Source: Variovorax sp. N23 (GTDB taxonomy: Bacteria; Pseudomonadota; Gammaproteobacteria; Burkholderiales; Burkholderiaceae_C). Taken from it: a stretch of DNA of 64,000 nt. Below, one piece after another: positions 16,990 to 28,955 of this stretch. A program made the position numbers and the translations under genes. Below the pieces are notes generated by a model, which was given only the letters and a program-made list of their open reading frames with translations, was not told where the DNA came from and ran no database searches. Positions within the stretch are counted from its first letter, which is position 1. The number at the start of each line of letters is the position of its first letter. The stretch spans positions 158,038-222,037 of the forward strand of contig NZ_JAOOPY010000008.1 in NCBI RefSeq assembly GCF_025486315.1, given 5' to 3'.

Positions 16990-17886
16990 TCAGATCTTTC
17001 GGGCCTGGATGCGCTGGAACAGGCCTTCGGGCCGCACCATGAGCACCAGCGCCATGACGATGTAGATGGAGAAGAGTTCGACCTCGGGCATGACGTGGAC
17101 CGCGAAGGAGCGGGCCAGCCCGACGATGAGTGCGCCGATGGCGGCGCCCTCGATGCTGCCGAGGCCGCCGATGATCACCACCGCGAAGGACACGATGATC
17201 ACGCCGACCGACACGCCCGGCTGCACCGAGATCAGCGGCGCGGTGAAGGCACCGCCGATCGCCGCCAGGAAGATGCCGACCGAGAAGGCGAGCATGTAGA
17301 CCCGCGAGACGTTCACACCCATACTCGCCGCGACCTCTTCGCTGTGGATCACGGCCAGCACGATCTTGCCGTGGCGCGTGCGGTTCAGGCCCCACCACAC
17401 CGCCAGCCCGACCGCCACCGCCATGCCCATCAGCATGAAGTCGTACCCCACGTACACCTGGTCGCCGATCTCGACGTTGCCGAAGAGCGCGTAGGGCTCC
17501 GACACGTAGTACGGGTTGGCGCCCCAGATGAGCTTGGTGATGTCTTCCAGCATCAGGAAGAGGGCGTAGGTGACCAGCACCAGCAGCACCTCGTCACGGC
17601 CGTAGAAGAAGCGCATGAGCCCGCGCTCGGTCAGCGGCGCGACCAGCACGGCCACCGCCACAGCCGCGAACAGCATCGCGACCAGCGACCATTCGGGCGC
17701 GAACTTCAGCGTGGCGAACCAGCCGACGAAGCTGGCCGCGGCGTACGCACCCAGCGCGTAGAAGCTGCCATGCGCGATGTTGAGGATCTTCAGCACGCCG
17801 AACACGAGCGTGAGCCCGAGCGCGACGATGAAGAGCCAGGATGCGTAGCTCAGTCCGTCGATGAGGATGGTGATGGCGGTGTTCAT
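16990..17886 (-). CDS. Liv-type ABC transporter permease (LivH-like)
   Basis: A 298-residue permease with about eight hydrophobic segments. The N-terminal ILIDGLSYASWLFIVALGLT and the motif LVFGVLKILNIAHGSFYALG are hallmarks of LivH. The ATG chosen starts MNTAITILIDG; an upstream in-frame ATG exists but would add a non-hydrophobic leader. It follows the binding-protein gene by about 95 bases. Confidence 0.9.
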   Translation of the reverse strand: MNTAITILIDGLSYASWLFIVALGLTLVFGVLKILNIAHGSFYALGAYAAASFVGWFATLKFAPEWSLVAMLFAAVAVAVLVAPLTERGLMRFFYGRDEVLLVLVTYALFLMLEDITKLIWGANPYYVSEPYALFGNVEIGDQVYVGYDFMLMGMAVAVGLAVWWGLNRTRHGKIVLAVIHSEEVAASMGVNVSRVYMLAFSVGIFLAAIGGAFTAPLISVQPGVSVGVIIVSFAVVIIGGLGSIEGAAIGALIVGLARSFAVHVMPEVELFSIYIVMALVLMVRPEGLFQRIQARKI

Positions 17887-17981
17887 GCCCGACTCGTAGG
17901 GGTTGGAGGCTGGAGATGCATCCACCGGCCCGCGCCAAGCGCGGGTCGGTGAACGACCGGTACGGCGCGCCGCTCAGGCGC

Positions 17982-19310
17982 TCAGCACTTGGCGCCGGCG
18001 AAGTTGCTCTTGATCCAGTCTTCCGACTTCACGTTCGGCGGCGGATTCACGCACTCGGCCGGGAAGCGCTGGATGTCGTCGAGCACCACCATCTTCTTGG
18101 CGGCGTCGAAGCGCGTCTTGCCGATGGCGGTTTCCTGCGTGGCCTGGTGGCCGTCGCCCAGCGTCATGCGGATCCGCCCGCCGGGCGAATCCCATTCCAT
18201 GCCCTTGAGCGCCGCCGCGAGCTGCTCCGACGTCGGCTTCTTGCCGCCGTTGGCCGCCATCGCCTTCTCGGCCGCGAGCTTCAGGCCCATCAGCGCCTGC
18301 GCCATGCGGTAGGGCGCCTGCGCAGGGTAGGTGTTCTGGGCCTTCTGGTAGACGCTCCACCACCAGTCGTTGAGTGCCGACTTGGGCGACAGCAGGCCGT
18401 AGGCACCGCGCGCGCCGAGGATCGCGCCGTCGGGCATCTTGTCGCCGAGGTTGGTCAGCACATGGTCGGCCGCCGACAGCACGACCTGCGAGCGCTTGAA
18501 CAGCCCGCGCGGACCCGACTGCAGGATGAAGGCCTGCAGGTCGCCGCCCCACAGGCTGGAGTGCGTGACGTCGGCGCGCTTGGACATCAGCGCCGAGATC
18601 TCGGTGCCGTACTGGCCGGCACCGAACTTCGGCAGCAGGTCTTCGCCGGCCTTGGCGTCGGGGTAGAGCTGCGCCATCGACAGCATGAAGTCCTTGCGCG
18701 AATCCTGGCCCCAGGCGTAGTCCTGGTTGATCATGTTGTAGCTGGCGACCTTGACGTTGCGCGCCTTCATGTAGCGGGCCAGTGCGACGTTGTCCATGGT
18801 CGCGTGCGAGGCGGTGCGGAACACGTAGCTGTACTTGCCGTCCTCGAAGATGCGCGGCGTGCCGCAGTCGTAGAGGATGAGGAACTTCTTCATCTCCTCG
18901 GCCACCGGGGCCACTGCCAGGCAGTCGCCCGAGCCCACGTAGCCGACGACTGCATCGACCTTCTCGCGGTCGTAGAGGTTGCGCAGCTCCTGCACCTGCT
19001 TGGTCGCGCCGCCGTTCTCGTCGACGTAGATCGCCTCGATCTTCATGCCGCCGAAGCCGGTCTTGTTGTACGGCGCAGGCGCCTCGCCCTTGTTGAAGGC
19101 CTCGACCAGCGCCTTGGCGCCGTTGACCGCGGGGATGCCGAAGCTCTCCGCCGCCTGGCCCGAGAGAAAGCTCACCACGCCGACCTTGAACGTCTCCTGC
19201 GCCTGCGCGCCGAGCGCGAGCGCACCCACGCCCAGGGCGATGGCGGAACGCGCCATGCCGCGGCGCCATGCGCCGACCCGTGCCGATCCGATCTGCTGCT
19301 TCGATTCCAT
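17982..19310 (-). CDS. ABC transporter periplasmic substrate-binding protein (LivK-like)
   Basis: A 442-residue exported protein. The signal peptide (arginines at 11-20, hydrophobic AIALGVGALALG, cleavage after AQA) is followed by the leucine-binding-protein-like type I fold starting FKVGVVSFLSG. AAGGAG lies about nine bases before the ATG. It is about 60 residues longer than E. coli LivK, as in many binding proteins for aromatic or dicarboxylic acids. It heads the operon with the permeases, ATPases and an acyl-CoA ligase, suggesting an organic-acid ligand rather than an amino acid. Confidence 0.88.
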   Translation of the reverse strand: MESKQQIGSARVGAWRRGMARSAIALGVGALALGAQAQETFKVGVVSFLSGQAAESFGIPAVNGAKALVEAFNKGEAPAPYNKTGFGGMKIEAIYVDENGGATKQVQELRNLYDREKVDAVVGYVGSGDCLAVAPVAEEMKKFLILYDCGTPRIFEDGKYSYVFRTASHATMDNVALARYMKARNVKVASYNMINQDYAWGQDSRKDFMLSMAQLYPDAKAGEDLLPKFGAGQYGTEISALMSKRADVTHSSLWGGDLQAFILQSGPRGLFKRSQVVLSAADHVLTNLGDKMPDGAILGARGAYGLLSPKSALNDWWWSVYQKAQNTYPAQAPYRMAQALMGLKLAAEKAMAANGGKKPTSEQLAAALKGMEWDSPGGRIRMTLGDGHQATQETAIGKTRFDAAKKMVVLDDIQRFPAECVNPPPNVKSEDWIKSNFAGAKC

Positions 19311-19338
19311 GTCTCTTGTCTCCTTCGTTTTGGATGAA

Positions 19339-20085
19339 CTACCGTGCTTTCGTGATGGGCGTGCGCATGTCCAGGCCCGTCATCTCGAAACCCTTTTGAA
19401 AGTCGACCATGTGCTTGCGCGTCCACTCGGCGGCGGCATCCGCGTCGCGCCGTTGCAGTGCGGCGAGGATGGCGCGGTGCGCCGCTAGGTTGCGCGCCTT
19501 CGACTGCGGCAGGTGCAGGTGGATCTGCAGCAGCGTGGGGTTGTAGAGCAGGCTGATCGGCTCGCGCGCCAGCATCAGCGCACGGTTGTGGCTGGCGCGG
19601 CCGACCAGCGCGTGGAACTCCACGTCGAGCTCGACCAGGCGCGTGTTGTGCTCGACCGAATCGGCGTCGTGCGACTGCAGCGCCGCGGTGAGCTCGGTGT
19701 TGTGCGCCAGCTCTTCGAGGTCCGCCACCTCGGCATGCGTCGCGGCGAGGCGCGCCGCCAAGGGCTCCAGCGTGACGGCGACCTGCCACAGCTCCTGGAA
19801 GGTGGTCTGCTGCAGCAGGAGCAATCGTGCGGCGCGGGGCGCCAGGTCGTACAGCCCCGGCAGTGTGACGAAGAGCCGGCGCCCCGCGCGGCGCTGGACG
19901 AGGCCTTCCTGCTCGACCTGCCGGATGGCTTCGCGCACCGTCGAGCGGTGCACGCCGAAGCGCTCCGCCAGGCTCTGCTCGGTCGGCAGCGGCATGCCGG
20001 GCTTGAGCTTGCCGCTGAGGATGCTGCGCTCGATCTCCGACGACACGGCCTTGTAGGCCGGCTCCAGGCGAAGCCGGCTGAACAT
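19339..20085 (-). CDS. GntR-family transcriptional regulator (FadR/FCD subfamily)
   Basis: A 248-residue regulator: N-terminal winged helix with LPTEQSLAERFGVHRSTVREAI around residues 32-53 and a C-terminal all-helical FCD ligand-binding domain containing the metal-binding pattern of Asp/His residues (ELDVEFHALVGRASHNRAL and HRAILAAL). It is encoded immediately upstream of the Liv-type operon in the same direction, so it probably controls uptake and activation of the same organic acid. The ATG was chosen because the conserved domain begins right after it. Confidence 0.85.
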   Translation of the reverse strand: MFSRLRLEPAYKAVSSEIERSILSGKLKPGMPLPTEQSLAERFGVHRSTVREAIRQVEQEGLVQRRAGRRLFVTLPGLYDLAPRAARLLLLQQTTFQELWQVAVTLEPLAARLAATHAEVADLEELAHNTELTAALQSHDADSVEHNTRLVELDVEFHALVGRASHNRALMLAREPISLLYNPTLLQIHLHLPQSKARNLAAHRAILAALQRRDADAAAEWTRKHMVDFQKGFEMTGLDMRTPITKAR

Positions 20086-20431
20086 CGACACGTCGTCCGC
20101 AGGCGGTGCGCTGGCAAGCCGCACGGCGGGTGCCGCGGTACGTGCGGACGAAGGGTTGCCCGCTGTGCGGCGGGGTGCGCGAAGGCTGCCGGTCAATCGA
20201 TGTCTCCTCGCGCTCGTCGAGGGGCGCGTTTCGTTTGTCGGACAATCGGATTTTGGGGAGCGGCCGGGGCTGCGGAGAGCGGGTTTTCCCGTTGGAGGAC
20301 CCGATGCCCTCCGGCGACACACGGCTTGCTCGAGCCTTCTCCCCAATGGGCGAGGTCTACAATCGCGCCCCTTACAACAGTGTCGCGGACGCGTCATTTC
20401 ACGCGCCAGCGATCGCCGGAGCACGCTGCCA
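20086..20431. other. Divergent intergenic region between the GntR gene and maeB
   Basis: About 350 bases with no convincing gene. A -10-like TACAAT (20358-20363) precedes maeB by 68 bases, but no good -35 lies at the right distance. The region must hold the divergent promoters of the GntR regulator and maeB. No riboswitch motif was recognised. Confidence 0.4.
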
Positions 20432-22789
<2,358 letters not shown>

Positions 22790-22836
22790 GTGCATCGGCG
22801 ACAGCGGTCGCTAACTTCACTGCCGAATAATTCCCC

Positions 22837-22869
22837 CAAGCGCCTGCTCAATAATTGAGCAGGCGCTTG
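22837..22869 (+). terminator. Terminator hairpin after maeB
   Basis: A perfect 15-base-pair inverted repeat (arms 22837-22851 and 22855-22869) with a three-base loop, 47 bases after the maeB stop. The downstream T-run is weak, so termination may be partly Rho-aided, but a perfect stem of this length is unlikely by chance. Confidence 0.75.
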
Positions 22870-22989
22870 CTATTTGTGCATCCGTGGTGCACACTGGCGG
22901 GCTTGAATTTGCGGGTTAACCCCAAGGTTGATCCCTGATTCGGCCCCTCGCTCTTTTCCTGTGGTGCCCCTTCGGTCACCGTTTCATTC

Positions 22990-23406
22990 ATGGCCTCGAT
23001 CTCGTTGTCTGTGTCCCGATTTGCCGTCGCCGGCATGCTGCTGGCGGCATTGGCGACCGGGGCCGACGCCCGGGATACCCGAGACATTGACCGGACGGCA
23101 GCGCGGCAGCCGACCCAGGAATCGATCGCACTGCGCGAATTGCCACCCCAAGGTCAGCGGACCTATCGGGCAATTTTCGCGGGCGGGCCGTTCCCTCATG
23201 AGAAGGACGGCACGGTGTTCGGCAACCGCGAGCGCCTGTTGCCTTCCGCGCGCCGCGGGCACTACCGCGAATACACGGTCGATACGCCGGGCGCACGCAA
23301 CCGGGGTGCCCGACGCATCGTGTGCGGCGGCGAGCGCCAGGCGGCGCCCGATGCGTGCTGGTACACGGCAGACCACTATGCGAGTTTCAGGCGGATTTCG
23401 CCATGA
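22990..23406 (+). CDS. Secreted guanyl-specific ribonuclease (RNase Sa/barnase family)
   Basis: A 138-residue secreted RNase. A signal peptide (hydrophobic VAGMLLAALATG, cleavage near residue 27) precedes a microbial RNase N1/T1 domain very close to RNase Sa. Catalytic residues align: base Glu94 in REYT, Arg105 in PGARNRG, and acid His129 in DHYASF. Conserved substrate-site sequence GGPFPHEKDGTVFGNRE is present, and Cys112-Cys123 may form a disulfide. The stop overlaps the barstar gene start by four bases. Exported RNases of this group cleave after guanosine. Confidence 0.93.
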   Translation: MASISLSVSRFAVAGMLLAALATGADARDTRDIDRTAARQPTQESIALRELPPQGQRTYRAIFAGGPFPHEKDGTVFGNRERLLPSARRGHYREYTVDTPGARNRGARRIVCGGERQAAPDACWYTADHYASFRRISP

Positions 23407-23888
23407 CCGATGAACTGGATGAGGGCGGCGCCCCAGCGCGCCCCCAAGAAATGATGACGACGACAACCATGGAAAGACCAGCGGAGATGACCTTATCCCT
23501 TCGTGCCGTGCGACCCAACATCGTGCAGTCGATTCGCGCCTTCCGCGTGAACGACCTGCAGGATGCCGCGAACGCGTCCGGGCAGCACTTCCTGTATGCG
23601 AACCTGGCCAACGCCCAGTCGAAGCAGGACGTGCTCGACCTCATCGCACAGCAGTTCACCTTCCCGGCCCACTTCGGGAAGAACTTCGACGCGCTGTACG
23701 ACTGCATGACGGACCCTTTGCATAAATCGGGCCCGCAGCCAGGCTTCGTGGTGGTGCTGGAGCAGATTCCGGCCAATGCCAAGTTCGACAAGGAAGCCCG
23801 CGAACAGCTGCTCGACATCTTCCGCGACGCCTCCGACTACTGGGGCGACCGGAAGATCCCGTTCAGGTGCTTCTATTCTTTTCTGTAG
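23403..23888 (+). CDS. Barstar-family RNase inhibitor
   Basis: A 161-residue intracellular inhibitor protecting the producer from the ribonuclease encoded just before it. The barstar domain fills roughly residues 65-160 and has FGKNFDALYDCMTD, matching the barstar helix whose two aspartates (Asp35 and Asp39 in the Bacillus protein) contact the barnase active site. The first 60 or so residues are extra relative to the 90-residue Bacillus barstar; several later ATGs could be used. ATGA overlap implies coupled expression with the RNase. Confidence 0.9.
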   Translation: MTDELDEGGAPARPQEMMTTTTMERPAEMTLSLRAVRPNIVQSIRAFRVNDLQDAANASGQHFLYANLANAQSKQDVLDLIAQQFTFPAHFGKNFDALYDCMTDPLHKSGPQPGFVVVLEQIPANAKFDKEAREQLLDIFRDASDYWGDRKIPFRCFYSFL

Positions 23889-23922
23889 CCCGTTCTGCAT
23901 CCACCAGCCAAGCAGAACGGGC
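23888..23922 (+). terminator. Inverted repeat directly after barstar stop
   Basis: Eleven-base arms (23888-23898 and 23912-23922) flank a 13-base loop directly after the barstar stop codon. There is no T-run, so this may be an mRNA 3'-end stabilising hairpin rather than a full terminator. The following 170 bases hold only a weak open frame and no recognised gene. Confidence 0.4.
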
Positions 23923-24090
23923 GACCGAGGCTCCAGAGGGTAGCGCGCCGCCCGCCGGCATCGACATCGCGCCCGTCGATCCCAACGCAGAGAAGATGCC
24001 GACCGACAAGTTGGTCGACGTGTCGCCGCTGGCGCTGCGCATGAGCAGCCCCTTCAACGCGGGATACTGGCTCGCCGCAGCCTGATGAAG

Positions 24091-24116
24091 GAAGCCCGTC
24101 GACGACGGGCTTTCTT
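24091..24116. terminator. Probable bidirectional terminator between barstar and rsmA
   Basis: A nine-base stem AAGCCCGTC/GACGGGCTT with a three-base loop, followed by TTCTTCT on the plus strand. It lies between two convergent genes and could stop transcription from both sides. Confidence 0.65.
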
Positions 24117-24127
24117 CTGTGCGCCGC

Positions 24128-24922
24128 TCAAGACGCGGGCGAGGGTGAGGGCGGAACCGCCTGCGCCAGCGCCACGTACTCGGCCACCGGCACTTCCTCG
24201 GCACGGCGCTGCGCGTCGAAGGGCCCGCCGAAGCCGTGCTCGTCCAGCCACCGGCCCAGCGTATGCCGCAGGATCTTGCGGCGCTGGCTGAAGGCGATCT
24301 GCACGATCTCGCCGAGCCGCGCCGCGTCGAGCACCGGCGGCTGCGCGAACGGCACCATGCGCACCACGGCGCTGTCCACGCGCGGCGGCGGCTCGAAGCT
24401 CTCCGGCGGCACGAACAGAATATTCTCCATCGCATAGCGCCACTGCAGCATCACGCTCAGCCGGCTGTAGTCGGACGTGGCCGGCCGCGCCACCATGCGG
24501 TCGATCACTTCCTTCTGCAGCATGAAATGCTGGTCGGCGATCAGGTGCGCGTAGCCGAGCAGATGGAAAAGAATCGGCGTGGAGATGTTGTAAGGCAGGT
24601 TGCCCACCACGCGCAGCGGCTTCGGCGGATCGCCGGCGAGCCGGGCTGCCAGCGCGGCGAAATCGACCTTGAGCACATCGGACTCGATCACGTCGAGCTG
24701 GCCGTGCTCCCGCAGCCGCCTGGCCAGGTCGCGGTCGAGCTCGATCACCGTGAGCCGGCCCAGCCGCTCGACCAGCGGCTGCGTGAGCGCCGCCAGGCCA
24801 GGGCCGATCTCGACCATGGCATCGCCCGGCTGCGGCGCGATGCCCTGCACGATCGCGTCGATGATCCCGCCGTCCGACAGGAAGTGCTGGCCGAAGCGCT
24901 TGCGCGCAATGTGCTGGGCCAT
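24128..24922 (-). CDS. rsmA: 16S rRNA (adenine1518/1519-N6) dimethyltransferase
   Basis: RsmA/KsgA dimethylates two adenines in helix 45 of 16S rRNA. This 264-residue protein has FGQHFLSD (residues 10-17), the SAM-binding VEIGPG (37-42), and the catalytic NLPYNIS motif near residue 108. It is the last gene of lptD-surA-rsmA, 17 bases after surA. In enterics pdxA lies between surA and ksgA; it is missing here. Length is normal for the family. Confidence 0.95.
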   Translation of the reverse strand: MAQHIARKRFGQHFLSDGGIIDAIVQGIAPQPGDAMVEIGPGLAALTQPLVERLGRLTVIELDRDLARRLREHGQLDVIESDVLKVDFAALAARLAGDPPKPLRVVGNLPYNISTPILFHLLGYAHLIADQHFMLQKEVIDRMVARPATSDYSRLSVMLQWRYAMENILFVPPESFEPPPRVDSAVVRMVPFAQPPVLDAARLGEIVQIAFSQRRKILRHTLGRWLDEHGFGGPFDAQRRAEEVPVAEYVALAQAVPPSPSPAS

Positions 24923-24939
24923 CAGGCCGGGTGCTTCAT

Positions 24940-26355
24940 TTATTGGGGCGGCTCGCGCAGCTCGACGTAGGCACGCCCGCGGGTTTCCTGCACCCAGGTC
25001 TCGAAGGCCTCGTCCATCTTCTTGTCCTTCAATACCGCGCGCGCGGCTTCGCGCTGCTCGGTCTGGCTCAGCTTGGCCTCACGCCGGCCCAGCACCTGGA
25101 TCAGGTGAACGCCGAAGCGCGACACGATGGGGTCGCTGATCTGCCCGGGGGCGAGGCGGTCCATCGCCTCCTCGAATTCGGGCACGAACTGGCCGGGGCG
25201 GCCCCAGCCGAGGTCGCCGCCCTCCTTGGCGCTGCCGTCCTCCGAGTTGTCGCGCGCCAGACCGGCGAAGTCGGCGGTGCCGGCCTGAATGCGCCGCTTG
25301 AACTCAGCGAGCTGCGCGATGGCCTGGGCGGTGCTGCGCTGCTGGTCGTTGCGCAGCAGGATGTGGCGCACCTGCGTCTGCGTGACGACACCTTCCGCCG
25401 CACCGGCGCGGCCCTTGGCCAGCACCTTGATCACATGGAAACCGGCGCCCGAACGCACCGGGCCGACGATGCCATTGACCGGCGTGGTCTGGGTGGCCTC
25501 GACGAACAGGGGCGGATAGCGGTCGGCCGACCGCAGGCCGAGCACGCCGCCGCTGGCCCGGTCGGGCGAATCGGAATTCTCGCGCGCCAGCTTGGCGAAA
25601 TCCTCGCCGCCGATGGCGCGCTGGGCCAGGCCCTGCGCCTTCTGCTGCAGCGCCTTGACCTGCGCTTCGCTGGCATCCTCCGGCACGGCCACCAGCACGT
25701 GCGCAAGGTTGAGTTCGGGCGACAGCGCCGCGTTGCCGCTGCGCTGCTCCTGCAGGAACTGCTCGACCTCGGTGTCGCTGACCTTGACGCGGGAATTGAC
25801 CTCGCGCTCCCGCACCCGGGTCAGCGTGAGCTGATCGCGCAGGTCGGCACGGAACTCCTGCTTGCTCACGCCGTCGGCCGCGATGCGGCGGTAGAGCTCG
25901 TCGAGGCTCACCTGGTTCTGCCGCGCCACCATCTGCTCGGCCTGGTCGACGGCGAGGTCGTCGACCTTGATGCCGGCTTCCTTGGCCACTTGCAGCTGCG
26001 CGCGTTCGGAGATGAGCCGCTCGAGCACGAGGCGGTTCAGTTCAGGGCGCGGCAGGCGCTGCGCCTCGGGGTTCTGCTGAAGGATGCGCGTTGCACGCTT
26101 CTGCACCTCGGTATTGGTGATCGGTTCGGAATTGACCAGGGCCACGATGTACTCGGCCGACCGCTGCCCGGTGACTGGCGCCGCCGGCACTGCGGCACCC
26201 GGTGCGGTCGCGTTCACACGCGGCCCGCCGCGCATGATGTCGGTGATGCCGGTGCCGCCGCTCGGGCGCAGGCCGAGGCCTTGTGCCTGCGCGGCCGATG
26301 CGAGCATCAGTGCGCCCAGGCAGGCTCCGATGGCGGTGGAACGGAGGAGTTTCAT
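24940..26355 (-). CDS. surA: Periplasmic chaperone/peptidyl-prolyl isomerase SurA
   Basis: A 471-residue periplasmic chaperone for outer-membrane proteins. The signal peptide ([21 protein letters not shown]) is followed by a SurA N-terminal chaperone domain ([20 protein letters not shown]) and two parvulin domains ([10 protein letters not shown] and VRHILLRN starts). It is slightly longer than the E. coli protein because of a Gly/Pro-rich linker after the signal. Operon with lptD upstream and rsmA downstream fits its role in assembling LptD. Confidence 0.94.
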   Translation of the reverse strand: MKLLRSTAIGACLGALMLASAAQAQGLGLRPSGGTGITDIMRGGPRVNATAPGAAVPAAPVTGQRSAEYIVALVNSEPITNTEVQKRATRILQQNPEAQRLPRPELNRLVLERLISERAQLQVAKEAGIKVDDLAVDQAEQMVARQNQVSLDELYRRIAADGVSKQEFRADLRDQLTLTRVREREVNSRVKVSDTEVEQFLQEQRSGNAALSPELNLAHVLVAVPEDASEAQVKALQQKAQGLAQRAIGGEDFAKLARENSDSPDRASGGVLGLRSADRYPPLFVEATQTTPVNGIVGPVRSGAGFHVIKVLAKGRAGAAEGVVTQTQVRHILLRNDQQRSTAQAIAQLAEFKRRIQAGTADFAGLARDNSEDGSAKEGGDLGWGRPGQFVPEFEEAMDRLAPGQISDPIVSRFGVHLIQVLGRREAKLSQTEQREAARAVLKDKKMDEAFETWVQETRGRAYVELREPPQ

Positions 26356-26368
26356 GGGTTGGGTTGGC

Positions 26369-28759
26369 TCAGTCGTAATTGGTGAAGCGGCTCGGTGTCT
26401 CGCCGGGCTGGCGCAGCGGCTGGTAGCGCTGAATGTTCTGCGACAGCGTCTTCAGGGGGCTCGCGCCGACGGCCGCGAAGCCGACGAACTCGATCTGGAA
26501 CATGATCCGGGTGGCTGCTGTGACCTGTCCGGTGGACAAACGTTCCAGCACCACGCGCCCGATCCAGCAGCAACCATCGTATTCGACGCCGATCACGCCG
26601 TCGGTGAGCTTGCTGTCCTTCAGGCTGTAGTTCATGCGGCCCACGGCGTACCAGCGGCCGCCGCCTTCGCCCCGGCCCGGGCCGAGGTTCTTGCCCTTGT
26701 CGCCCCACAGGTCGTTGAGCGGCCACTGCCAGCCGATGTCGATCGACTTGCTGCCATCGTTGGCCAAGGTGGTGCTGTCGGCCTGGTAGCGGTACGCGGC
26801 ATTGATGGTGCGGTACGGCCCCGGGTTGTAACGGGCGGTGACGGTGCTGCGCTCGGACCGCCGGGAGTCGGGGTTGTACTGGACGGTGGTGTCGGCGGTC
26901 CACTTCGAGGTCCAGTTGATCTGGGCGCCCACCAGGATGTCGCTGAGCCGGTCGGTGACCGGCGAGACGCCCGGCAGCGTGACGCGCTGGTCGCTGAAGC
27001 GGAAGCGCTGGGCCACGCCGAAGCGGGCCGCCTCGGCACCGGTGTCGGGGTCGATCAGGCGGGTGCTGACGCCGGCCGTCAGCATGTTGCTGTCGGAGAT
27101 GCGGTCGTTGCCGGAGAAGGCGTTCTCGGTGTAGATCGTCGCGAAGTTGAAGTCGTTGGCGGCGGTGTCGTACACCGGCAGCTGGCTCTGGTCGCGGTAC
27201 GGTGTGCGCACGTAGAACAGGCGCGGCTCCAGCGTCTGCCGGAACGAGCGGCCGAACAGGCTGGTGTCGCGCTCGAACACCATCCCGCTGTCGATGCTGA
27301 AGGTCGGCACCGTGCGGCTCGCCGAGTTCGACCCGTTGGCCAGCGATCCGTCGAACTGGTAGGACGTCGCGTGCAATTGCACCTTCGGGATGACGAAGGT
27401 GCCCGGCGTGATCCAGGGCCGGCTGACCTGCAGGATGCCGAAGGCGCGCTCGCCGTCGGGCTGGCGCTGCCCGTTGAGCATCGGCGCGAACAGCGAGTCG
27501 GCCTTGAAGCGGGTGTAGTCCAGCGAGGTGCTGACGTCGAAGCCGTGCCAGTCGTACTGGATGTTGTTCGCCGTGAGCTGCGGCATGCGGTCGTAGGGCG
27601 GCGTGATCGGCGAGAGCGAATACTGCAGCGTCTGGTAGGACAGCGCGCGCACCTGGCCGTACCAGTCGCCCTTGCTCCAGTTGAGCGCGGCCTCGCTGTC
27701 GAGCAGGCGGGAACTCAGGGTCGGCGTGCGGGAGAAGTCGCGCCAGTAGTCGTTGTCGCTCACCCGGTTGATGCGCAGCGTGCCGGTGAGGCCATCGAGC
27801 CCGAAGGGCTTCGGATCGAAGGTCTGGTTGTGGGTGGTCCAGAGGCCCCAGCGATCACGCTTGCGCAGCTGGTCCGACGGCATGTAGTCGGCACGCAAGG
27901 TACCGCTGTAGGAGTTCTCCAGGTAGCGGAACTCGCTGCCCAGGTTGATGCCGCGCTTGGTCATGAACGTCGGCGTCAGCGTCGCATCGCGGTTCGGTGC
28001 GATGTTCCAGTAGTAGGGCATCTGCAGCTCGATGCCGTTGACGCTGTCCACGCCGAAGACCGGTGGCAGCAAGCCGCTCTTGCGCTGGTTGTTCAGCGGG
28101 AAACTGATCGACGGCAGCGCGGGCGAGCTGATACCCATGAAGCTCAGGCGCGCGTCGGTCGCGATGCCGACGCTCTCCTCGGTGTCGGTGGTCAAGGTGG
28201 CGGCGGTCAGCAGCCAGGCCGGCATCCAGCCCGGATAGTCTTCGCGCCGGCAGGTGGTGTAGGTCGCATGCCGCGCCACCGAGACGTTCGCGTCGACGAA
28301 GTCGATGCGGTCGGCGTTGCCGTTGCCCCCGGTTTCGAGGAACTGGTAGCGCACGTTGTTGAAGAAGCCCTCGAAGGTCTCGACCTTCAGCTGCAGCTCC
28401 GGTCCCTCGTAGACGTTGCCGCCCTGGTTCACCCGCACGTTGCCCTGCGCCTTGGCGAGGTCGTCGGGCTGGTAATACTCGAGGCGGTCGGCATGGATCA
28501 CGGTGTCGCCGCGCCGCAGCGAGGCGTTGCCCTCGACCACGGTCTCCAGATCGGGCCGGCCCGAGATGCGGTCGCCGTCGACGAAGCTGGGGCGCAGGCC
28601 GCGCTCGGTGGTCGGGATCGTTTCGACCAGTTGCGGCGTGCGCCGCAGCTGCAGCGGCGCGTCGATCCAGGCAGCGTCCTGTGCGAACGCGCCCTGGGCC
28701 TGCCACAGTGCCAGCGTCAGGATGGCGAGCGGCAGGGGCGGGCGCACCGGCCGGCTCAT
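26369..28759 (-). CDS. lptD: LPS-assembly outer-membrane protein LptD
   Basis: A 796-residue outer-membrane beta-barrel that inserts LPS into the outer leaflet together with LptE. It has a signal peptide ending AFAQ, an N-terminal OstA/LptA-like beta-jellyroll (GDTVIHADRLEYYQPDD) and the C-terminal barrel with YRYQ- and GW-rich strands, ending in FTNYD. The disulfide-forming cysteines typical of enterics are partly represented by the Cys pair in TTCRREDYPGW and DGCCWIG. The gene is followed by surA by 13 bases. Confidence 0.94.
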   Translation of the reverse strand: MSRPVRPPLPLAILTLALWQAQGAFAQDAAWIDAPLQLRRTPQLVETIPTTERGLRPSFVDGDRISGRPDLETVVEGNASLRRGDTVIHADRLEYYQPDDLAKAQGNVRVNQGGNVYEGPELQLKVETFEGFFNNVRYQFLETGGNGNADRIDFVDANVSVARHATYTTCRREDYPGWMPAWLLTAATLTTDTEESVGIATDARLSFMGISSPALPSISFPLNNQRKSGLLPPVFGVDSVNGIELQMPYYWNIAPNRDATLTPTFMTKRGINLGSEFRYLENSYSGTLRADYMPSDQLRKRDRWGLWTTHNQTFDPKPFGLDGLTGTLRINRVSDNDYWRDFSRTPTLSSRLLDSEAALNWSKGDWYGQVRALSYQTLQYSLSPITPPYDRMPQLTANNIQYDWHGFDVSTSLDYTRFKADSLFAPMLNGQRQPDGERAFGILQVSRPWITPGTFVIPKVQLHATSYQFDGSLANGSNSASRTVPTFSIDSGMVFERDTSLFGRSFRQTLEPRLFYVRTPYRDQSQLPVYDTAANDFNFATIYTENAFSGNDRISDSNMLTAGVSTRLIDPDTGAEAARFGVAQRFRFSDQRVTLPGVSPVTDRLSDILVGAQINWTSKWTADTTVQYNPDSRRSERSTVTARYNPGPYRTINAAYRYQADSTTLANDGSKSIDIGWQWPLNDLWGDKGKNLGPGRGEGGGRWYAVGRMNYSLKDSKLTDGVIGVEYDGCCWIGRVVLERLSTGQVTAATRIMFQIEFVGFAAVGASPLKTLSQNIQRYQPLRQPGETPSRFTNYD

Positions 28760-28955
28760 TCGCCGCTCCGCCCGGCCGCGCCCGCTGCCCGGGTCGCCCG
28801 CATCGCATCAGGCAGCAGGGGCACGGCGGGCCAGGCACCAGGGCTTTTCAATTCGAACATGGGCAGGAGCGTCACGGATCGTCGAGGGGAAAGGGGGCTG
28901 CGAACCGGGATGTTCGCAGAAGGCCGGGGAAGGCGATTTGTAGAATCGATTATCC

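Noticed and set aside
23867..24085. Possible 72-residue protein after barstar
   Set aside because: It starts with GTG inside barstar, lacks a ribosome-binding site, and resembles non-coding intergenic sequence between two hairpins.
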